Shown: positions 1-13,473 of the stretch, in pieces
Position numbering within the stretch: the first letter of the stretch is position 1
How the letters are laid out: every line of letters begins with the position of its first letter
Source of the DNA: Chrysoperla carnea
Lineage: Eukaryota; Arthropoda; Insecta; Neuroptera; Chrysopidae
DNA: 64,000 bases
Reading direction: 5' to 3'
NCBI RefSeq assembly: GCF_905475395.1
Contig: NC_058337.1
Coordinates: 84,748,368 to 84,812,367, forward strand
Made by a program: the position numbers and the translations under genes
The notes under the pieces: generated by a model
Databases searched by the model: none
What the model saw: the letters and a program-made list of their open reading frames with translations, nothing else
Told to the model about the DNA's origin: nothing

Positions 1-2098
1 ATTTTAAATCAGTTAAAATTTTAACGGCGCCATACTCTGATATTTTGATGTCATTTGAATATTTAAATACAATAAAAAAAGTTGTTTTGATTTTTCAATA
101 ATATCAATCTTTTCATAATGTAATAAAATAAATAATTTTTTTAATCTTAGGAAATGTTTTAAAGAAAATTGGAGGCAAAAAAATTTTTTTTTCTTATTTT
201 TGTGTTTTAAATGTTAAGAATTATGAATTTATGTTTAAAATATTAATTACTAACATTGAAAATTTATAATTAGGTCATTGTCAATTCAAAATATTGATAC
301 CTACACGTGAAAAATTTATTTATATTAATTAACTATATATTTGAAGCAAAACAAGTTAAAAACCTACTTTATCTTTGTAAATAGAAAACAGAAAATATTG
401 TAGTAAATATTATTGTCTACTGAAGCTTTGCTTATTATATATAATATATATATTTTAATTTTTCTAAATAAAGAAATATTTCAAAAAATTTTAGTCCTGC
501 TGCTTTTCAGCAAGCATGCACTGCCTATATAAATACACTTTTAGAAATTGATCATTATTGGTTGCATGCTCGGACATTTGGGTTATCGGTGGAAGCGAAG
601 GAGTCAAATAATTAACTAGCCAAAGTGGGTGAATTTACATCACCAAACTCTTCAGAAAATTTTTTTGGGATATCGAAAAACATAATAAAAACTATAATAA
701 AAGAATGGACGATACACAAATTCGACCACTCGTGGGCAAACACTTTTATTTCTCAATTCTGCAGTCTCAAAAGGAAGAAACCGGAATAAAGGCATCATCA
801 ATTTAGGTAAACTGATATCCACAATACCAATTTCAAGAAGTGTTTTTATGAATGACAACGTATGTTGGCGTAGAATGGGACTATTTAGCTCTTTTAGCTC
901 TTAAACGAAAGTTTTTTTGCTTTTAATAAGTTGAAAAACAATATTTTATCAATTTAAATGCGTATTGCCACAACAGTAAATCAATTTACCAGATAATTAT
1001 TGACCACCTTAATATTTCCGAATCCTTCCGTACCTTTCCGAATACCTGGTGATTTTGAAACTTATCAGGGTTAAGTATTACGGTGCTTTTAGGCTTAAAA
1101 TTTTTTACACAAATGGTATAAAATTAGCTTTCTAGTAAAGCCAATACTATGGCTGGTAACATTGGTCTTATTTGTTTAATTTAGATTTTTTAAAATAATA
1201 ATTATTATTGCCTAATCAAAGGAGTATTTCTCCGAAAAGTTATTCAGATGTAATAAAACCGTGAACAATTAATTAACTGAAAGTGATTTGATTAATAGAT
1301 TTATTTAAAATTAAATAAAAGCTTCGTTGTATAAAATAATAAATAAAATAGGGAAAAAAACAAATGTTTTTATTTATTTATTTATGAATTAATGGCATTT
1401 GTCAAGGTCTTTGTTAAGTTTTACAAGTTATAAATTTTTTTAAATGGGAACTTCCTTTTTTAATGGATAATTTTTAATTTTAATATTTTAAAACATAAAC
1501 CACTTGGCATGAAACAATTAAAGATGTACATAAAGATTTAAATATTGTTTAAATACAGAATGTAACAAAGAATAGTCAACTATACAGGAATTATTAGTAA
1601 ATTATATTACTTACTTAAAAAACAATCTTAGGTCGTAAACGATTTAACTCGAAAATACCAATAGCTCAAAAATAAGTAGCGTCATAAATAGCATCGTATA
1701 CAAAATCAGAATCTGCTTCTCTAGACAAATAAATTTTACAAAAATAACTGGATGAAGTACAAAATTGTACAATATTTACTCTACATTTTACCCAAAACTC
1801 CATACATGTAACACAGAATATCATTATTTGATCTTTCTTGATCGGAATGATGATATCTCTTAAATAATACTGGAACCAATAGCAAACAAAAATAAATCAA
1901 TAAACTCCAGGATAAACCCGATATCCTGGAATATTGATAAAGGTTTAAGTAAAGAATATACCCAAAAAACTCCCATTTGTACACCATTCTGAATCTAATA
2001 AAGTAAACATTTTAAAGTGAGATCATTCCAATAATTTACGTGAAGCCTGTCTATAATTTATTAGCTATTTTTGAAAAGAAAATTTCCTTTGTAACAAG
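1..2098. other. AT-rich intergenic DNA, no gene seen
   Basis: No open frame here has codon structure, splice signals or a family resemblance that I would call a gene. The stretch is strongly AT-rich with many homopolymer runs. I see no terminal repeats or tRNA-like boxes in it. Confidence 0.6.
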
Positions 2099-2523
2099 GA
2101 CTGTATTTTATTTTCAAAAATGATACGATTCTGTAACAAAAATTAAAACCCATGAAATTGTAAACAAATGATGATAAGTGAAGATAAGAGAGTTGAATGC
2201 TCTATAACGTAACGTGCTACACTTAGCTTTTAAAGTTGAAATTGTCCAGAGAAGCGGGTGCAAAACTGCTGGAATCTTAAATGTAAAAATTAAATGCTTC
2301 CGTATTTTTATGGTCGCATATTTCGAGAAAGTAGTCCATGGGTTTAATTGAAATCTTGACAAGGTCGTTGGATTTATACCTAAGAGTGTTTATACATATT
2401 TTGCATCTCAAAGTATTTACAAGAACGAGCATATAAAAATAACTGAAAAGAAGGGTAAGATTCATATAAACGTCAAATGGGTTTCTAAATTATTTACTCC
2501 TTTAATAATTAATATAAGACAGT
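2099..2523 (+). repeat. Dispersed repeat, copy 1 of a direct pair
   Basis: A block of about 425 bp recurs in the same orientation at 4311-4725. Both copies share landmarks such as GTCCAGAGAAGCGGGTGC, AAATGCTTCCGTA, GTCCATGGGTT and TTTACTCCTTTAATAA. They differ by scattered substitutions and small indels, so this is an old duplication or two copies of an interspersed family. No coding frame is shared by the copies, and I do not recognise the family. Confidence 0.8.
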
Positions 2524-4310
2524 CGAACGAGGCCAGGTTTAGCCATTAAAAAGCACACTTATTAAAAGAGTTTGAAGTTTTCACTTCTGTCGACAGTTCC
2601 CATGCCTGTCTATCATTTTTTTGTTTTTTATTCCGGTGTATAACTAACCACCCACCTTAAGTTATAAAACTTAGGGTTGTTACACTCAGTAAAATTAAAT
2701 TATCTTGCAATTCAAATGTTGTGGCTAAGCTATTTGCTATAATGCGATCTTTATAGCGAATTTTATATCCGTCCTTGATATCTCATGCCGGTTACCATAA
2801 ACTTTTAACCATCATCAGTATAATAAATTAAAATATAATACACGGTATGTATTTCTTTTACCGAAGCAACGAATGTTGTGATTTTGACTTCTCCCATCCT
2901 AAAATCCAAAAGAGAAACGTTCTACAAAATGTATTTAATATATGCGACCAATACAAAATACTACGTGGCCATTTATGGGCTTTCTTATCGAAAGGAAAGA
3001 GCGTAACGATTGAAAACGTTGGATGCGTATAAATGAATACAAGCTTAATATTTTACGCATTTCTTGCTTGAAAAATCTTGCAGAAAAAGTTTACTAAAAC
3101 AGTGGCGGATTCGCCATGTAGCAGAGTGGCGAATTCTAAAAGACCGCGGACTCTTCACTGACTAATAATTCAAAAAGAACGGCCGATGTGGTGAGAACTA
3201 TAACCCTTCCGTACCTTGGAAAATTTAAGTTATTAATTTTAGAAGTCAAATACTTTTTTTATTAAATTTAATTTTATAGCTTAGTTTTTACTGTACTGTG
3301 GAAATTAATTGTAATATTAGTTGAAGACATACTTCTGAATTGAAAGTCAACCCAATTTTTGCGTACATTACATTTGGTTTGATCAGGATATTTACCATGA
3401 GATGAAAAAAAGTTTCCTTGTGCTTAATTTAAATTATCTCTGTTATCTTTTACTTCTGATAACTTTCAAAACTCAATTTTTTTAAATGATGAAACATTTG
3501 TCAAAAAGCGCTGTTTAAAAAAGATAAAATATGTTAGATTTTCTACAGTTGAGAATAATTTTTGATAATTCTCCGAAACAAAAGCAAATCTATGAAAATT
3601 TCAATTGATAAACATTTTGTTTTGAAGATATTATCTAAATATTTACCAAAACAATTATGAAAAGAGAAAATTACCAAAATAACCATATCCTGTGTGGTGA
3701 CACACTATTTGACTAGACTTGAGAATACATCTGATGAATTATTTATGGATGTTTATGTTTATGAGAAAGTAAAAAAAACTACAAATATGCTACTTTTATG
3801 GTCAATCAGTGAGATACATTAGACGTAGGTGTTGAGATTTTTATAGCTACAAAAAACAATGCAAATTTTTATAGTTTCTGATTAATTAAAAATACTCAAA
3901 AATGGTAAATTGAAGTTTACTTTTTAAAGGATGTCTACTCAAAAGTCGTTAAAAATTTTTATGCCACTATTTAAAGCTTTTGCAACATGAAATGACCTTT
4001 CCAGTACGATAACAAGATGAAATATTATTTTTTCTCAAATTATCTCTTTTTTATTTCTGTACTAATTTTTCAATTTTTTTAAGGATTACGGAAGTAAACC
4101 TAGAACTTTATACTTATTAACTGACTCAAATCATTGGGTACAAATAAATATAGTTTGTGAGTTATTATTAATTCAGCCTAAATACCATCTACAAAATGGC
4201 CTATAATGTTCGTATTATCGGTCTGGGGGGGGGGGGGGGGTGGCAAACAGTTAAATAGTTTGGTGATCAATTTTTTTTATCTATAGATTGCTATATTATC
4301 AGCAAGTAAC
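2524..4310. other. Intergenic DNA with a hAT-like end fragment and a poly-G run
   Basis: No gene is seen. At about 3102 there is a CAGTGGCGGATT motif like the terminus of the element at 14568-14830, but no matching opposite end. A run of about 15 G occurs near 4226-4240, unusual in such AT-rich DNA. Confidence 0.5.
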
Positions 4311-4725
4311 ATGAACTGTATTTTATTTTCAAAATGATACGAATCTGCAACAAAAATTAAAACCCACGAAATTGTGAGCAAAAGGAATGATAAGTGAAGA
4401 TAAAGGAGTTTAAGGCTATAACGTGCTAGACTAAGTTTTTAAAGTAGAAATTGTCCAGAGAAGCGGGTGCGTAACTGCTGGTATGTTACATGTAAAAGTT
4501 AAATGCTTCCGTAATTTTATGGTTGCAAAAGTGGTCCATGGGTTGACTTGAAAAGTTGCCAGGTCGTTGCATTTATACTTGAGAGTGTTTACACATACTT
4601 TGCATCTCAAAATACTTGCGGGAACGAATATTTAAAAATAACTTAAAGAGGGATAAAAGCCATGTAAACGTCAAATGTGTTTCTGGACTATTTACTCCTT
4701 TAATAAGTAATATCGGACAGTGGAA
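4311..4725 (+). repeat. Dispersed repeat, copy 2 of a direct pair
   Basis: This is the second copy of the block at 2099-2523, in the same orientation and about 2.2 kb away. It differs by substitutions and short deletions; for example the stretch after ATTTTATGGTTGC is shorter here. The interval between the copies shares no obvious sequence, so this does not look like a simple tandem duplication. Confidence 0.8.
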
Positions 4726-5542
4726 ATTTTTATTCAACTTTTTTGGATTTGTATTTTTGGTAACATAACGAACCCATCCTCAATGTTGGCCTCTAAATAG
4801 AGGAACTGAACTATACGTTTTTAAAGATTAATGATGCAAATAATTTAGACGAGATGTTTTCTGTTGAATATATTTACTAATAAACTTTCGTGAAATGATT
4901 TGTAACCTTTTTGTTGTAAGTATACTTATTTAACCTCCATTTTTATTCGCAAAATTTTTTACATATTGACAGACAGGCGTAAAAACAATAATATTTACAA
5001 AAATTTTCTTTGTCTAATTATTTGTTTATTTTTATTTATAGAATTACTTAATAAGGAAGTAATAATTACCTCAAAACTCACCTACCTTTTAGTTAATAAT
5101 AAATTAAAATTAAAAAACAAAAATTTTATTATTTTAAATATATGTATTTATTTATAAATTCCTTAAGTAATATTTTGAGACGACATATACACATCAAAAC
5201 ATCCATAATTTTAATTTATTAATACAGATTTATTTCATAAATATTTAAGTAATACCCGGGCAAAACTACAACAAAAATTTCATATTTATTCAAAAATAAA
5301 CATTGAATTTTGATTTCAGATCATACAAATTATTAACTACCATAAAATTATTTCAAACTTCCAGAGAAATAACAATTATCTGTATAATTAAAATGTAAAA
5401 TACAAAGGATCAATGTGAGAATGTAAAATACAAAGGATCATTGTGGGAGAAATCTGGAAAATCTGATCAGAAAGCGTTAGAGGGCCAGGAAGTTATGAAG
5501 GGTTGTTTTTGTGTGTAGACTGTAGAGAATTGATATAGAATA

Positions 5543-5593
5543 AACTTTTGTAATAATAAAAATATATATTAAACATTTTATTATTACAAAAGT
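5543..5593. repeat. Perfect hairpin, 18-bp arms
   Basis: ACTTTTGTAATAATAAAA at 5543-5560 is the exact reverse complement of 5576-5593, with a 15-nt AT-rich loop. It could be a small MITE remnant or a cruciform-prone site. No gene adjoins it. Confidence 0.8.
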
Positions 5594-5753
5594 CTACTAT
5601 CTAATATATCAGATAGTACATTCCTGATCATAAAAATCGAATCTATTTCAATAAAATCCTTTCTCCGACACTGTACTGACAGTAACAAATTGCGCTGAAA
5701 TGTTCAATAGGCTTATTTAATACAAATAAAAATATTAAAATATTACCAAAAGG

Positions 5754-5916
5754 TAAAAAAATAATTTTTGCCATGAGTCACTTATACTTGACTATTTGTA
5801 AAAGCTTGAGGCACTCCGAATCATCATTGATATTTTAAATTGAGCCCCTTCAGCTTTTACAAATAGTCAGGAGTGAGTGACTCATGGGAAAAATTATTTT
5901 TTACTTTTAAGTACAA
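5754..5916. mobile_element. Fold-back (MITE-like) element, about 163 bp
   Basis: Arms of roughly 55-60 nt face each other. The left arm includes CCATGAGTCACT and GACTATTTGTAAAAGCT; the right arm carries AGCTTTTACAAATAGTC and AGTGACTCATGG. Between them is a spacer of about 40 nt. The outer ends are A/T runs, so exact termini and a target duplication cannot be fixed. Confidence 0.7.
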
Positions 5917-8029
5917 GAAAAACTTGTTCCTTAGAAAATATTTTAATTAAAATTTTTAATTTAAAACCAAAAAACGTATTTATATCACATATGGTGTAGA
6001 CGATGGGAAATTCAGGTCATGCTTGCCATAAATATGCATTGTCATCCGATTTACATAGATATATGTGCAAAAATTCAGCTAAATCGGAAACCGGGAAATG
6101 GGTCAACTAAAAGCTTTAAAAAAATTATCAGCTTACCAATTATTTATAAATAAAAAGCATAGTAGATAACATTACAAATTGTTAATTTATTTCAATTTAA
6201 AGATTATTTTTTGTAATATTTCGTACAGTTATTACATTGACCCTAAAAATTTGGCAATTATCGGGTTATAATTGCCACCATTACTTTGAAATTTCAACAT
6301 TACTGTGTAGTTAGTAAAATAACAAACCAGAATCGATCTTTTGCCCAACAATTGTTTATCAGATCTTCTTAATAAATATATTACAAAAATTTTTAATAGT
6401 AGAATTACAAAATTAATGAACAATGAATGTTTGTGATTTTACAAAATTTTGTATTATTCCTAAGAATATGTGAAAAAAGTTTAATAAATTTACAAATTGT
6501 ATTTTGACACAATGAGTAAATGTCTGTTCGGGCAGTCTAAGGTTTTTAACGTTATAAACTGACAAAAATTGTGGTTCACTGCCCATTCCTTATATTTCAG
6601 ATAGAAACAATAATTTTTAATTTACATTTACACTAAAATAAAATTAATAGCTGATACATTATCGTAAAACCTCCGCTGCATACCATTGATGATTTAATAT
6701 TTATTAGTTAACTGCCAATAACTGGTATAGGTAAAAATTTAGAAAAAAATTATTTAAGCATTTGCTTGCGTATATTCTCAAGTTTATTATGAATATTTTA
6801 ACAATAATATTCGTACGACCTTCCAATGTCACCATGTTTTTAGATAATTAAATTTAAAAAAAATAAATAAATAAACATAATATTATAAAAATCAAGTTTT
6901 CAAACTAGAGATATTAAAAATAAATAAAACAGTAAATTTTTGCAATTATAACTTTTATACGAATTGAAATGCCATTAGATAGATACTTTATACAAATACT
7001 TACTTTATATAAATAGTTACAAAATAGTACAGCTATTTTGTATTGACGCTGGTCATAAGTATTTTGTTTTCATACATTTAATTTGCAAAAATTTGTACCC
7101 AATAGCTTCGAAATAATATCGAATTGTAATTTTTGGATTCTATCATTCAAATTCCTTCGAGAGTGACTCTTAAATATGAGTCCATACAATAAAAATTAAC
7201 GCAACTGACATATTTTTTTTAAAACTTGCATTTTTACATCTAAAAAAAATATTTAGTGGCATAAAAAAAGTATAGTTGACTCCTGTTTGACAAGGAAAAC
7301 GTCCTCGTATTAAAAAAGTGAAAAACTATATTTTATTCCTCCTAAAATTAGCTGATTTTTTAATTTTACTTTTCTTTTAGGAAATAAATGGGTGAGATCA
7401 AAGACAGTTTGTAATTAGTAATAAATTTTAAAATTTATTGATAATTGTTTCAAAGTGTTAAACACATGGCCAACCTGTGGAACAGTGAATGAACGCAATT
7501 AGAGAGTTCATGCTCAACCCCCTTAGAGGCACGAACAAACCTTGGATCAGTCAGTGAACGCAATCACATCGCTAATGCGAGTTGTTTTTGTTCCGGGTTA
7601 ATTTGACCGAAGTTGCTTTGAATCCGAGTCGTTATTTTTACCGGAGTTGTAATGACCTAGCTATTTTGATGAGAGTTATTTAAGACCGAGTTATGCTTGC
7701 GGAGTCCCTTGAAATAAAAAAAAATTATTTTGCATGTTTAACAATAAATAATATATTCTTGAAGTATTTTGTTAAGGAAAGTTTATTTGATATTTTTAAG
7801 GAAAGTTTTGTTTACTATGCTCACGTAGTTTGTTTGCTGCATTTTTCTATCGCTGTTAGAATAATTTATGTTTAATTTTTTTGTATATTCAGTAATGATA
7901 GTACCCTAAGTACAACATTGCCCACAATGAACTCAAACTAAAATAACTTTTTAAGATTATCTACAATTCATGTCTTTTTTAGATATATAAAATTCTGCAC
8001 TCCTATTAATTATAAATTGTTCGCACTGC
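5917..8029. other. Intergenic DNA with a degenerate GAGTTG-type repeat
   Basis: No gene is recognised. Around 7575-7695 a motif close to CCGAGTTG recurs at about 20-25-bp spacing, diverged from copy to copy. It looks like an old minisatellite, and it is more GC-rich than its surroundings. Confidence 0.45.
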
Positions 8030-8115
8030 CGCTGCCTGGATTCGAACCCGCAACCTAAGTCTTAATAGTCCTACGTTCTAAAACGACGCCTCAGACCGCT
8101 CGGCCATTTAGACTC
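8030..8115 (-). repeat. tRNA-like sequence (Leu/Ser-type), probable SINE head or tRNA pseudogene
   Basis: On the minus strand there is a good A box (TGGCCGAGCGGTCTGAGGCG, complement around 8090-8107) and a good B box (GGTTCGAATCC, complement of 8038-8048). Their spacing suits a leucine- or serine-type tRNA. The flanks do not pair as a seven-base acceptor stem and the anticodon arm is poor, so I do not call a functional tRNA. It is a different tRNA head from the SINE family at 13474, 34187 and 59266. Confidence 0.6.
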
Positions 8116-8765
8116 ATATGAAATTTACATCAATCACGGGTAGCTTAAAATTGCATACTCAACAGTATACAAGCTTTTTTCTTGCCGGCTCTTTTTCTAC
8201 AGTTAGTGACGTTAGATAAAGGATTCACACGAAACCATATAATTAACAAAGTACATTGCACCTCATAAATCAATAACTAATGACTCTAAATTAAATTTAA
8301 ATGTTTTTTTTATTTAAATCAATTACATATCTTAATAATCACAGCTCATATTTTTGATTTATGAATATTAAATTCCTTTATAAATATAATTATAATAATA
8401 AGTGCAATAAAAATTAGAACATAAATTAAAAATTATATGACATGTTTTAAATTTGATAATGTGTACCATATCAAATTTCAAATACCATTCTCGAAATTTT
8501 AATAATTTATTACAAATTTTGCGTGTTTAATTATGTATTTTTGGAAAAATGTCAAATATCGTGCTTATTAGCTTTTTTTATAAAATTACGACTGCAGTTC
8601 TAAACATGTCGTACCTGATAATACTTAACTTGTATTTAGGGATAAAAAATACAAGGTTAAAACAAACAATATCTAAAAAGACCAATTTTTCTTGTTTTTG
8701 CTAGAGTAGCATTGTACTTTGATAAAATGGCAATAGTTTATCCAAGCTAATCACAAATAAATAAA

Positions 8766-9000
8766 TAAATAGTTTAAAAAACTAAAAAACACTATTTTGT
8801 AACTAGCTGAACTAAAAGGTAGAAAATAACTTCTTTAAATTCAAAAAGTATTTTATCGTATCGTATTGGTAAAAGTAAAGTCAATATCTTAAAAAGCTTT
8901 TTACTATCAAATACTTTTTTTGAATTTAAAGAAGTTATTTTCTACCTTTTAGTTCAACTAGTAACAAAAGCGTGTTTTTTAGTTTGTTAAACTATTACTT
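8766..9000. mobile_element. Long fold-back element with about 92-bp arms
   Basis: The left arm (about 8766-8859) and right arm (about 8908-9000) are near-complete inverted copies. Each carries the AGTTTAAAAAACTAAAAAACAC-type outer motif, the ACTAGCTGAACTAAAAGGTAG motif and an ACTTCTTTAAATTCAAAA-type inner motif. The central spacer is about 50 nt. The same outer and middle motifs recur at 22920-23045, 26480-26600, 29520-29560 and 29730-29775, so this belongs to a dispersed family. Confidence 0.75.
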
Positions 9001-9054
9001 ATTTTGTGTTTTTTAGTTTTTTAAACTAATATTTATTTATCAAAAATTCAGTAT

Positions 9055-9200
9055 AAATATGGTGGGAGCGCAAGTAAATGTATATATTTTTTCATATGGA
9101 AATCTTAAATCCTGCAAATTCTCACCCGGATAATCAAATAAACTTATTAAATTATCAGTCCTTGATAAGTATGCTAAGTTTCGAATTAAACCGACTTTTT
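9055..9200 (+). repeat. Repeat fragment of the GGTGGAAGCGCA family
   Basis: The fragment starts with TATGGTGGGAGCGCAAG and contains AACTTATTAAATTAT...CTTGATAAGT, which also lies beside the same motif at 23056-23180. It is directly downstream of the fold-back at 8766-9000. This suggests both are parts of one composite repeat. Confidence 0.5.
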
Positions 9201-9987
9201 GAAGGGGGTCAAAATCATGTTCGAAGTTTCCGCTACATGCTTACATAATAACATACAAACATACTAACATATGTATATGAAGCTAATAAAAGCGTGTTAA
9301 AAATAAGTAATTATTTTGTATGAATACGGGTTAAAAAATTACAAGCAATTAATTACAAGAGCTTAAGGATATTGGCTGTATCTAACGCAAAAAACAGTCG
9401 ACTACAACTGCAGCGCATAATGAAATTTGACAATATTGCAGACAGTGGCAATAATTTGTGATATATTATTTTATTATAATTTATCCATCAGTAATAAAAC
9501 TTTCAACCCTGTATGCAGGTATTAAACTGTTTAAAGCTATGATACATTCTTTAATGCATAAACCTAATTTGTTTCCCAGATTCGAAGTTTTATGTCTGTG
9601 TTTGAGCTTTAATTTTCTACGATAATATAAGCCGTAATACCATTTTTATAATTGACAAAAATATTTTACATTAATCAAAAATGAACAGTTAATAAAAGTG
9701 TTGAAATATTTAAGTATTTTATTGAAGCACAACGAAAAAATAGATACAGCAAAATTAAATTTATATAAAAATTATATTTAACCATTAGTCTTTTAGAATT
9801 ATCTCTAAAATACAGGCATTTCCTTAATCACATTAAAATAGTTAATGCTAATATATTATTATCTGTACATGATGAATTGACTTTTTAAGTACAAAGCCAT
9901 TACAATACATTAAAATTCTTCAAAACAATAATTTCAAAATCTTTCTAATCTGTACCTGTGTATACTTATTTGTTGATTTAGAAGAAA
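9201..9987. other. Intergenic DNA, nothing recognised
   Basis: AT-rich sequence with no supported gene, RNA or mobile-element boundary. Confidence 0.45.
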
Positions 9988-10208
9988 CTAAACAATTTGG
10001 TATCTTGCCAATTTTAGACATAATTCTTCCGGCTTTTTGTCATCTTTTGACAAATTATCGTCTTCATTGTTTTTGCTGGAGAACTTATCTACGGCTGTAG
10101 AAATAGTGCTTTCGGTTAAAAACGCATCCGAGATGACTGAGCTAAATAACTGTATATTACTGCTCGCAGTTGAAAACGATAAATACCCTGCCAGTCTGTT
10201 TTCTGTTT
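9988..10208 (-). CDS. Possible terminal coding exon of an unknown gene
   Basis: The minus strand is open for about 73 codons ending in TAG at 9988-9990. It is preceded by a possible splice acceptor (TTTTTAAAACAG, complement just above 10208). The predicted tail is serine-rich, then acidic and lysine-rich (DKFSSKNNEDDNLSKDDKK), and ends LCLKLARYQIV. Base composition is more balanced than the surrounding AT-rich DNA, which is why I list it. I recognise no family and found no upstream exon to join. The plus strand is also open here. It may be a chance open frame. Confidence 0.22.
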
Positions 10209-10218
10209 TAAAAATCAA

Positions 10219-10640
10219 AATTAGAACATATTTTTACGCTAACACATAACGTAGCAGTGTAGAGGGTATTGTTTTCATCCAAAATATCAGTGATGAGATT
10301 TCTACGGAGTATTACGTTTAAAAGTCCTTTGAAACGAAAAGCAACAGTTTTGACCATTGACTTGTGATGCATGGATGAGAAAAAATTGCTGATAATCGAA
10401 AAGACCCAGATCGGTTAAGTTTCATATGAAGTATATTCTAAAAATATACTCACCAAAGTAAAGCAAATATTAATGGATTAACAGCTAGTCCAAAAAAAAT
10501 GTTGAATTTACTAAAGCTGATAATTTGAGAATTGGTCATAGTAGTTGTGTACACACACATACTGCGTCCAGTCAAGCGAACGATAGAACAGGGATCAGAT
10601 ATATGCTATCGAAACGAAGTTTTACGTGGTACAAAAATGA
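10219..10640. other. Intergenic DNA, nothing recognised
   Basis: No gene or repeat boundary is supported. If the candidate exon at 9988-10208 is real, this is its upstream intron. Confidence 0.35.
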
Positions 10641-10649
10641 ATTTACTAT

Positions 10650-11030
10650 AAAGCTGAAAATTGTTATACAGCTTATTGCATATAGATAACGATTCTATAT
10701 TGCATATAGATAACGGTTATGACAGTCAGTCAGTTAAACGTTTGAACAGGGCTAGTCAGTCAGCCCTTATTTATGAAAAATAAATAAATAAGATTCATTA
10801 ATGATTTCCGTGGTATTTAAATGCCTTTATTTAAGCTGCATATTGTTATAAAGCTTGTATATTACATAAAGATAACAGTTATGACAGTCAGTCAGTTAAA
10901 CGTTAGAACAGGGCTGGTCAGTCAACCCTTATTTATGAACAATAAATAAATAAGATTCATTTATGATTTCCGTATTATTTAAATGAATTTATTAAAGCTT
11001 AAAATTGTTATACAGCATTGTATATTTGTA
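10650..11030 (+). repeat. Tandem duplication, 162-bp period
   Basis: GACAGTCAGTCAGTTAAACG occurs at 10721 and again at 10883. The flanking sequence (AACAGGGCT..GTCAGTCA, TAAATAAATAAGATTCATT, GATTTCCGT) repeats with the same 162-bp offset. The copies differ by a few substitutions, and a partial third start (TTAAAGCTTAAAATTGTTATACAGC) follows. Confidence 0.8.
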
Positions 11031-12827
11031 AGTTTGAACATGTAGTTACGTTAAACGTAGTTAAGGTATACAATTTTCTTCAGATTTTTCTCATAGTTTA
11101 ATTTCGTTCCATATAAAAATCAGCGTATTTGATCTGAATGCAGCCGAATAAAGCTAGATCCATGGTTCGAAAAAGAAAAGCCGTGTATTATTATTTGGAT
11201 AACCCATTTTTATTTTTTGAATTAATGTGGATTAAATAATATTTGATCTCAAACATTCATAATTATGTTTTATATTTTCTTACATGAAAAACCATAAAAT
11301 TATTTATGTAATTTTTCAAGGCCGTTAATAAGTATTTGAAGGTCTTGAAAATATTACTTTAATAAAAAGCATACAATTTTTTAATGTCAACATAAAAGTC
11401 ATTAAATGCATTAAATTTTCTATTCAATGTTAAATGAATAATTTTGCAATTTGATTAATATCTTGGGGTGCCTATATTTCAATTATTTCAAATAAATACA
11501 ATATAAAATAAACATTGATTAAGTAATACGAGAAAATTAATTATAATTGCAATAAAGGAAATTAATGTTTATAAAAACTGAAATAATTTATATATGCGCT
11601 TCTTATTATTTTGTAAAATAATATTATTTAAATTTTCCATGAACTTACAAATAAATCCAAGGCCGATCCTTGCAACTTTTAATGCTAGCTGGAGATTTCA
11701 TAGGCAAGTGTTCCTAAATAAAACTATTTCACTATAATTAGGCTCATTAGCGTCTTGAGTTTTCATCAGCACGTCTAATAGTTTTCATGGTTAATAAAAC
11801 AACCAAAGATGACAAATACCGAAAAAATTAATAATTTCAATATTTGTTCTATTTTCGTGCGTTTTTATTTTGGCTCCTTGTCCTGAAGAACTCGCTTTAC
11901 ACTAGGTTCGCATTGAATAAATTCAAACAATTCTCTCTTATTACTTCTTGAAATTTTTTTACAAGCTAATGCAAAAAGAAAAATTAAGGTATTATTCAAT
12001 TATTATTACTCCTTTCATCAATTTTTTTCATTCTCGAAATCTTTACTTTAAATTTCCGAAATCTTAGTTTGTACGTTAAGAAATATAATACATCAGTCAA
12101 ATTCTACATTAAAATCACAAAACGCGATGTAAAGCCGTTTTGCAAGCAAAAAAAGTCGTGCTACCTGCGAAATCCGTGAAAAACTGCAAAATTTTCGGAC
12201 TATTTTTCAGTTTTTGAAATTAGTCGCTTCTATCATTTTCAAATTATATTTTTGAAACAATTGAAGCCAACTCACAGCTCTGTAGGTCTAATAGTTTTTG
12301 AGATATGATGCTTGAAAAATTTACATTCTTTTCAGAAATGTTAAAATTTTGACTATTGCTTGTGGTAAACCGTTAGAGATAGAACAAAAAATTAAATGTA
12401 AAAAAAAATGTTTTTATAAAAAAATAAACAGCTTCTGTTTGAAACAATTTTGCGTAGGTAAACATATTTTTAAAGATCTGAGCTCACAGGAAAGCCGCAA
12501 GAAGTGGAAGTTTGCATCAAAGACTTTTTATAACAAAATTGTATTTATCTATCACCCAGCGTTGAGAGTTATATTGTACCTTAATTTTACCAATGTCTAT
12601 GGCAGGCATGTGCAAATGTGAATCAGTCCCTCAGACTTCTGTAACTAAATAACGAGTAAGACAACGACAACCTGTCCAGTGTCAACCAATAATATGAGTA
12701 GACAGAGAGACAACCTTTTTTTCTACCTGTCTCATTACTATCAGAGAAACCGAGATAGGTAGAAGAGTCGTATGCTCGTCTCGCTTCCTCCTCTACGAGC
12801 AATGCGGACTTGGATAAAGACACATAA
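11031..12827. other. Intergenic DNA, no supported gene
   Basis: Long AT-rich stretch. Open frames of 60-90 codons occur near 12349-12823 on both strands but overlap each other. They have no start context, splice structure or recognisable domain. Confidence 0.5.
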
Positions 12828-12946
12828 AATAAAGTTTATGGCACACAATAAAGTTATAACAATTGTGACTTCGACTTATAATAACTCGCCCATGCCTGTC
12901 TATGGAAGCCATTGTTATAACCTTATTGTGTGCCATAAACTTTATT
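12828..12946. mobile_element. Fold-back element with about 38-bp arms
   Basis: The left arm AATAAAGTTTATGGCACACA (continuing to about 12865) is matched in reverse complement by 12910-12946. A central spacer of about 44 nt holds CCATGCCTGTCTATGG. Because the arms are inverted copies, the same peptide frame appears on both strands; that is a shadow of the palindrome and not a gene. Confidence 0.75.
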
Positions 12947-13473
12947 GTACAGGTAGGTACCAATAGCTTTGCCTTTTTACGTCGCATCGGGGAGTTTATT
13001 TTGTGAACACCATTATTTTCAAGATTTATGTCAATTTCGAGGATGTTTAATTAAAGAAATACCTACGCAGAATACGTGCGTAATCAATTCGTAATAATAC
13101 GTAGATCCTAGGGAAAAAATAAAAAAATAGTAATAATTTTCAATGAAACAAAAAAAAATTATGTTTTATAGATATGATGATGTTTAAAGAAAATTAATAA
13201 AAACACAATAAACAGAACAGAAGAATACCTTGAAAAGATTTGACATTTTCATTTATTTCAACTGAAACTTGCTAACAAGAACCTAACATAAAATGTTTAG
13301 ATGTTATTTTTTTTTTACAATGCATTATTATAGTAAATTTTTTAAACATAAAACATTAATTAATTTATTTGATATTCATTGTAATTAAGTTGTTTATTAG
13401 ATTTTAAATAAGTAGAGATGTTATAAAAACACTAATTAATAGATAATTTATTAGTCCAGTATCATCAATTCTT

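Noticed and set aside
12793-12987. Matching peptides on both strands
   Set aside because: They come from the two arms of a fold-back element.
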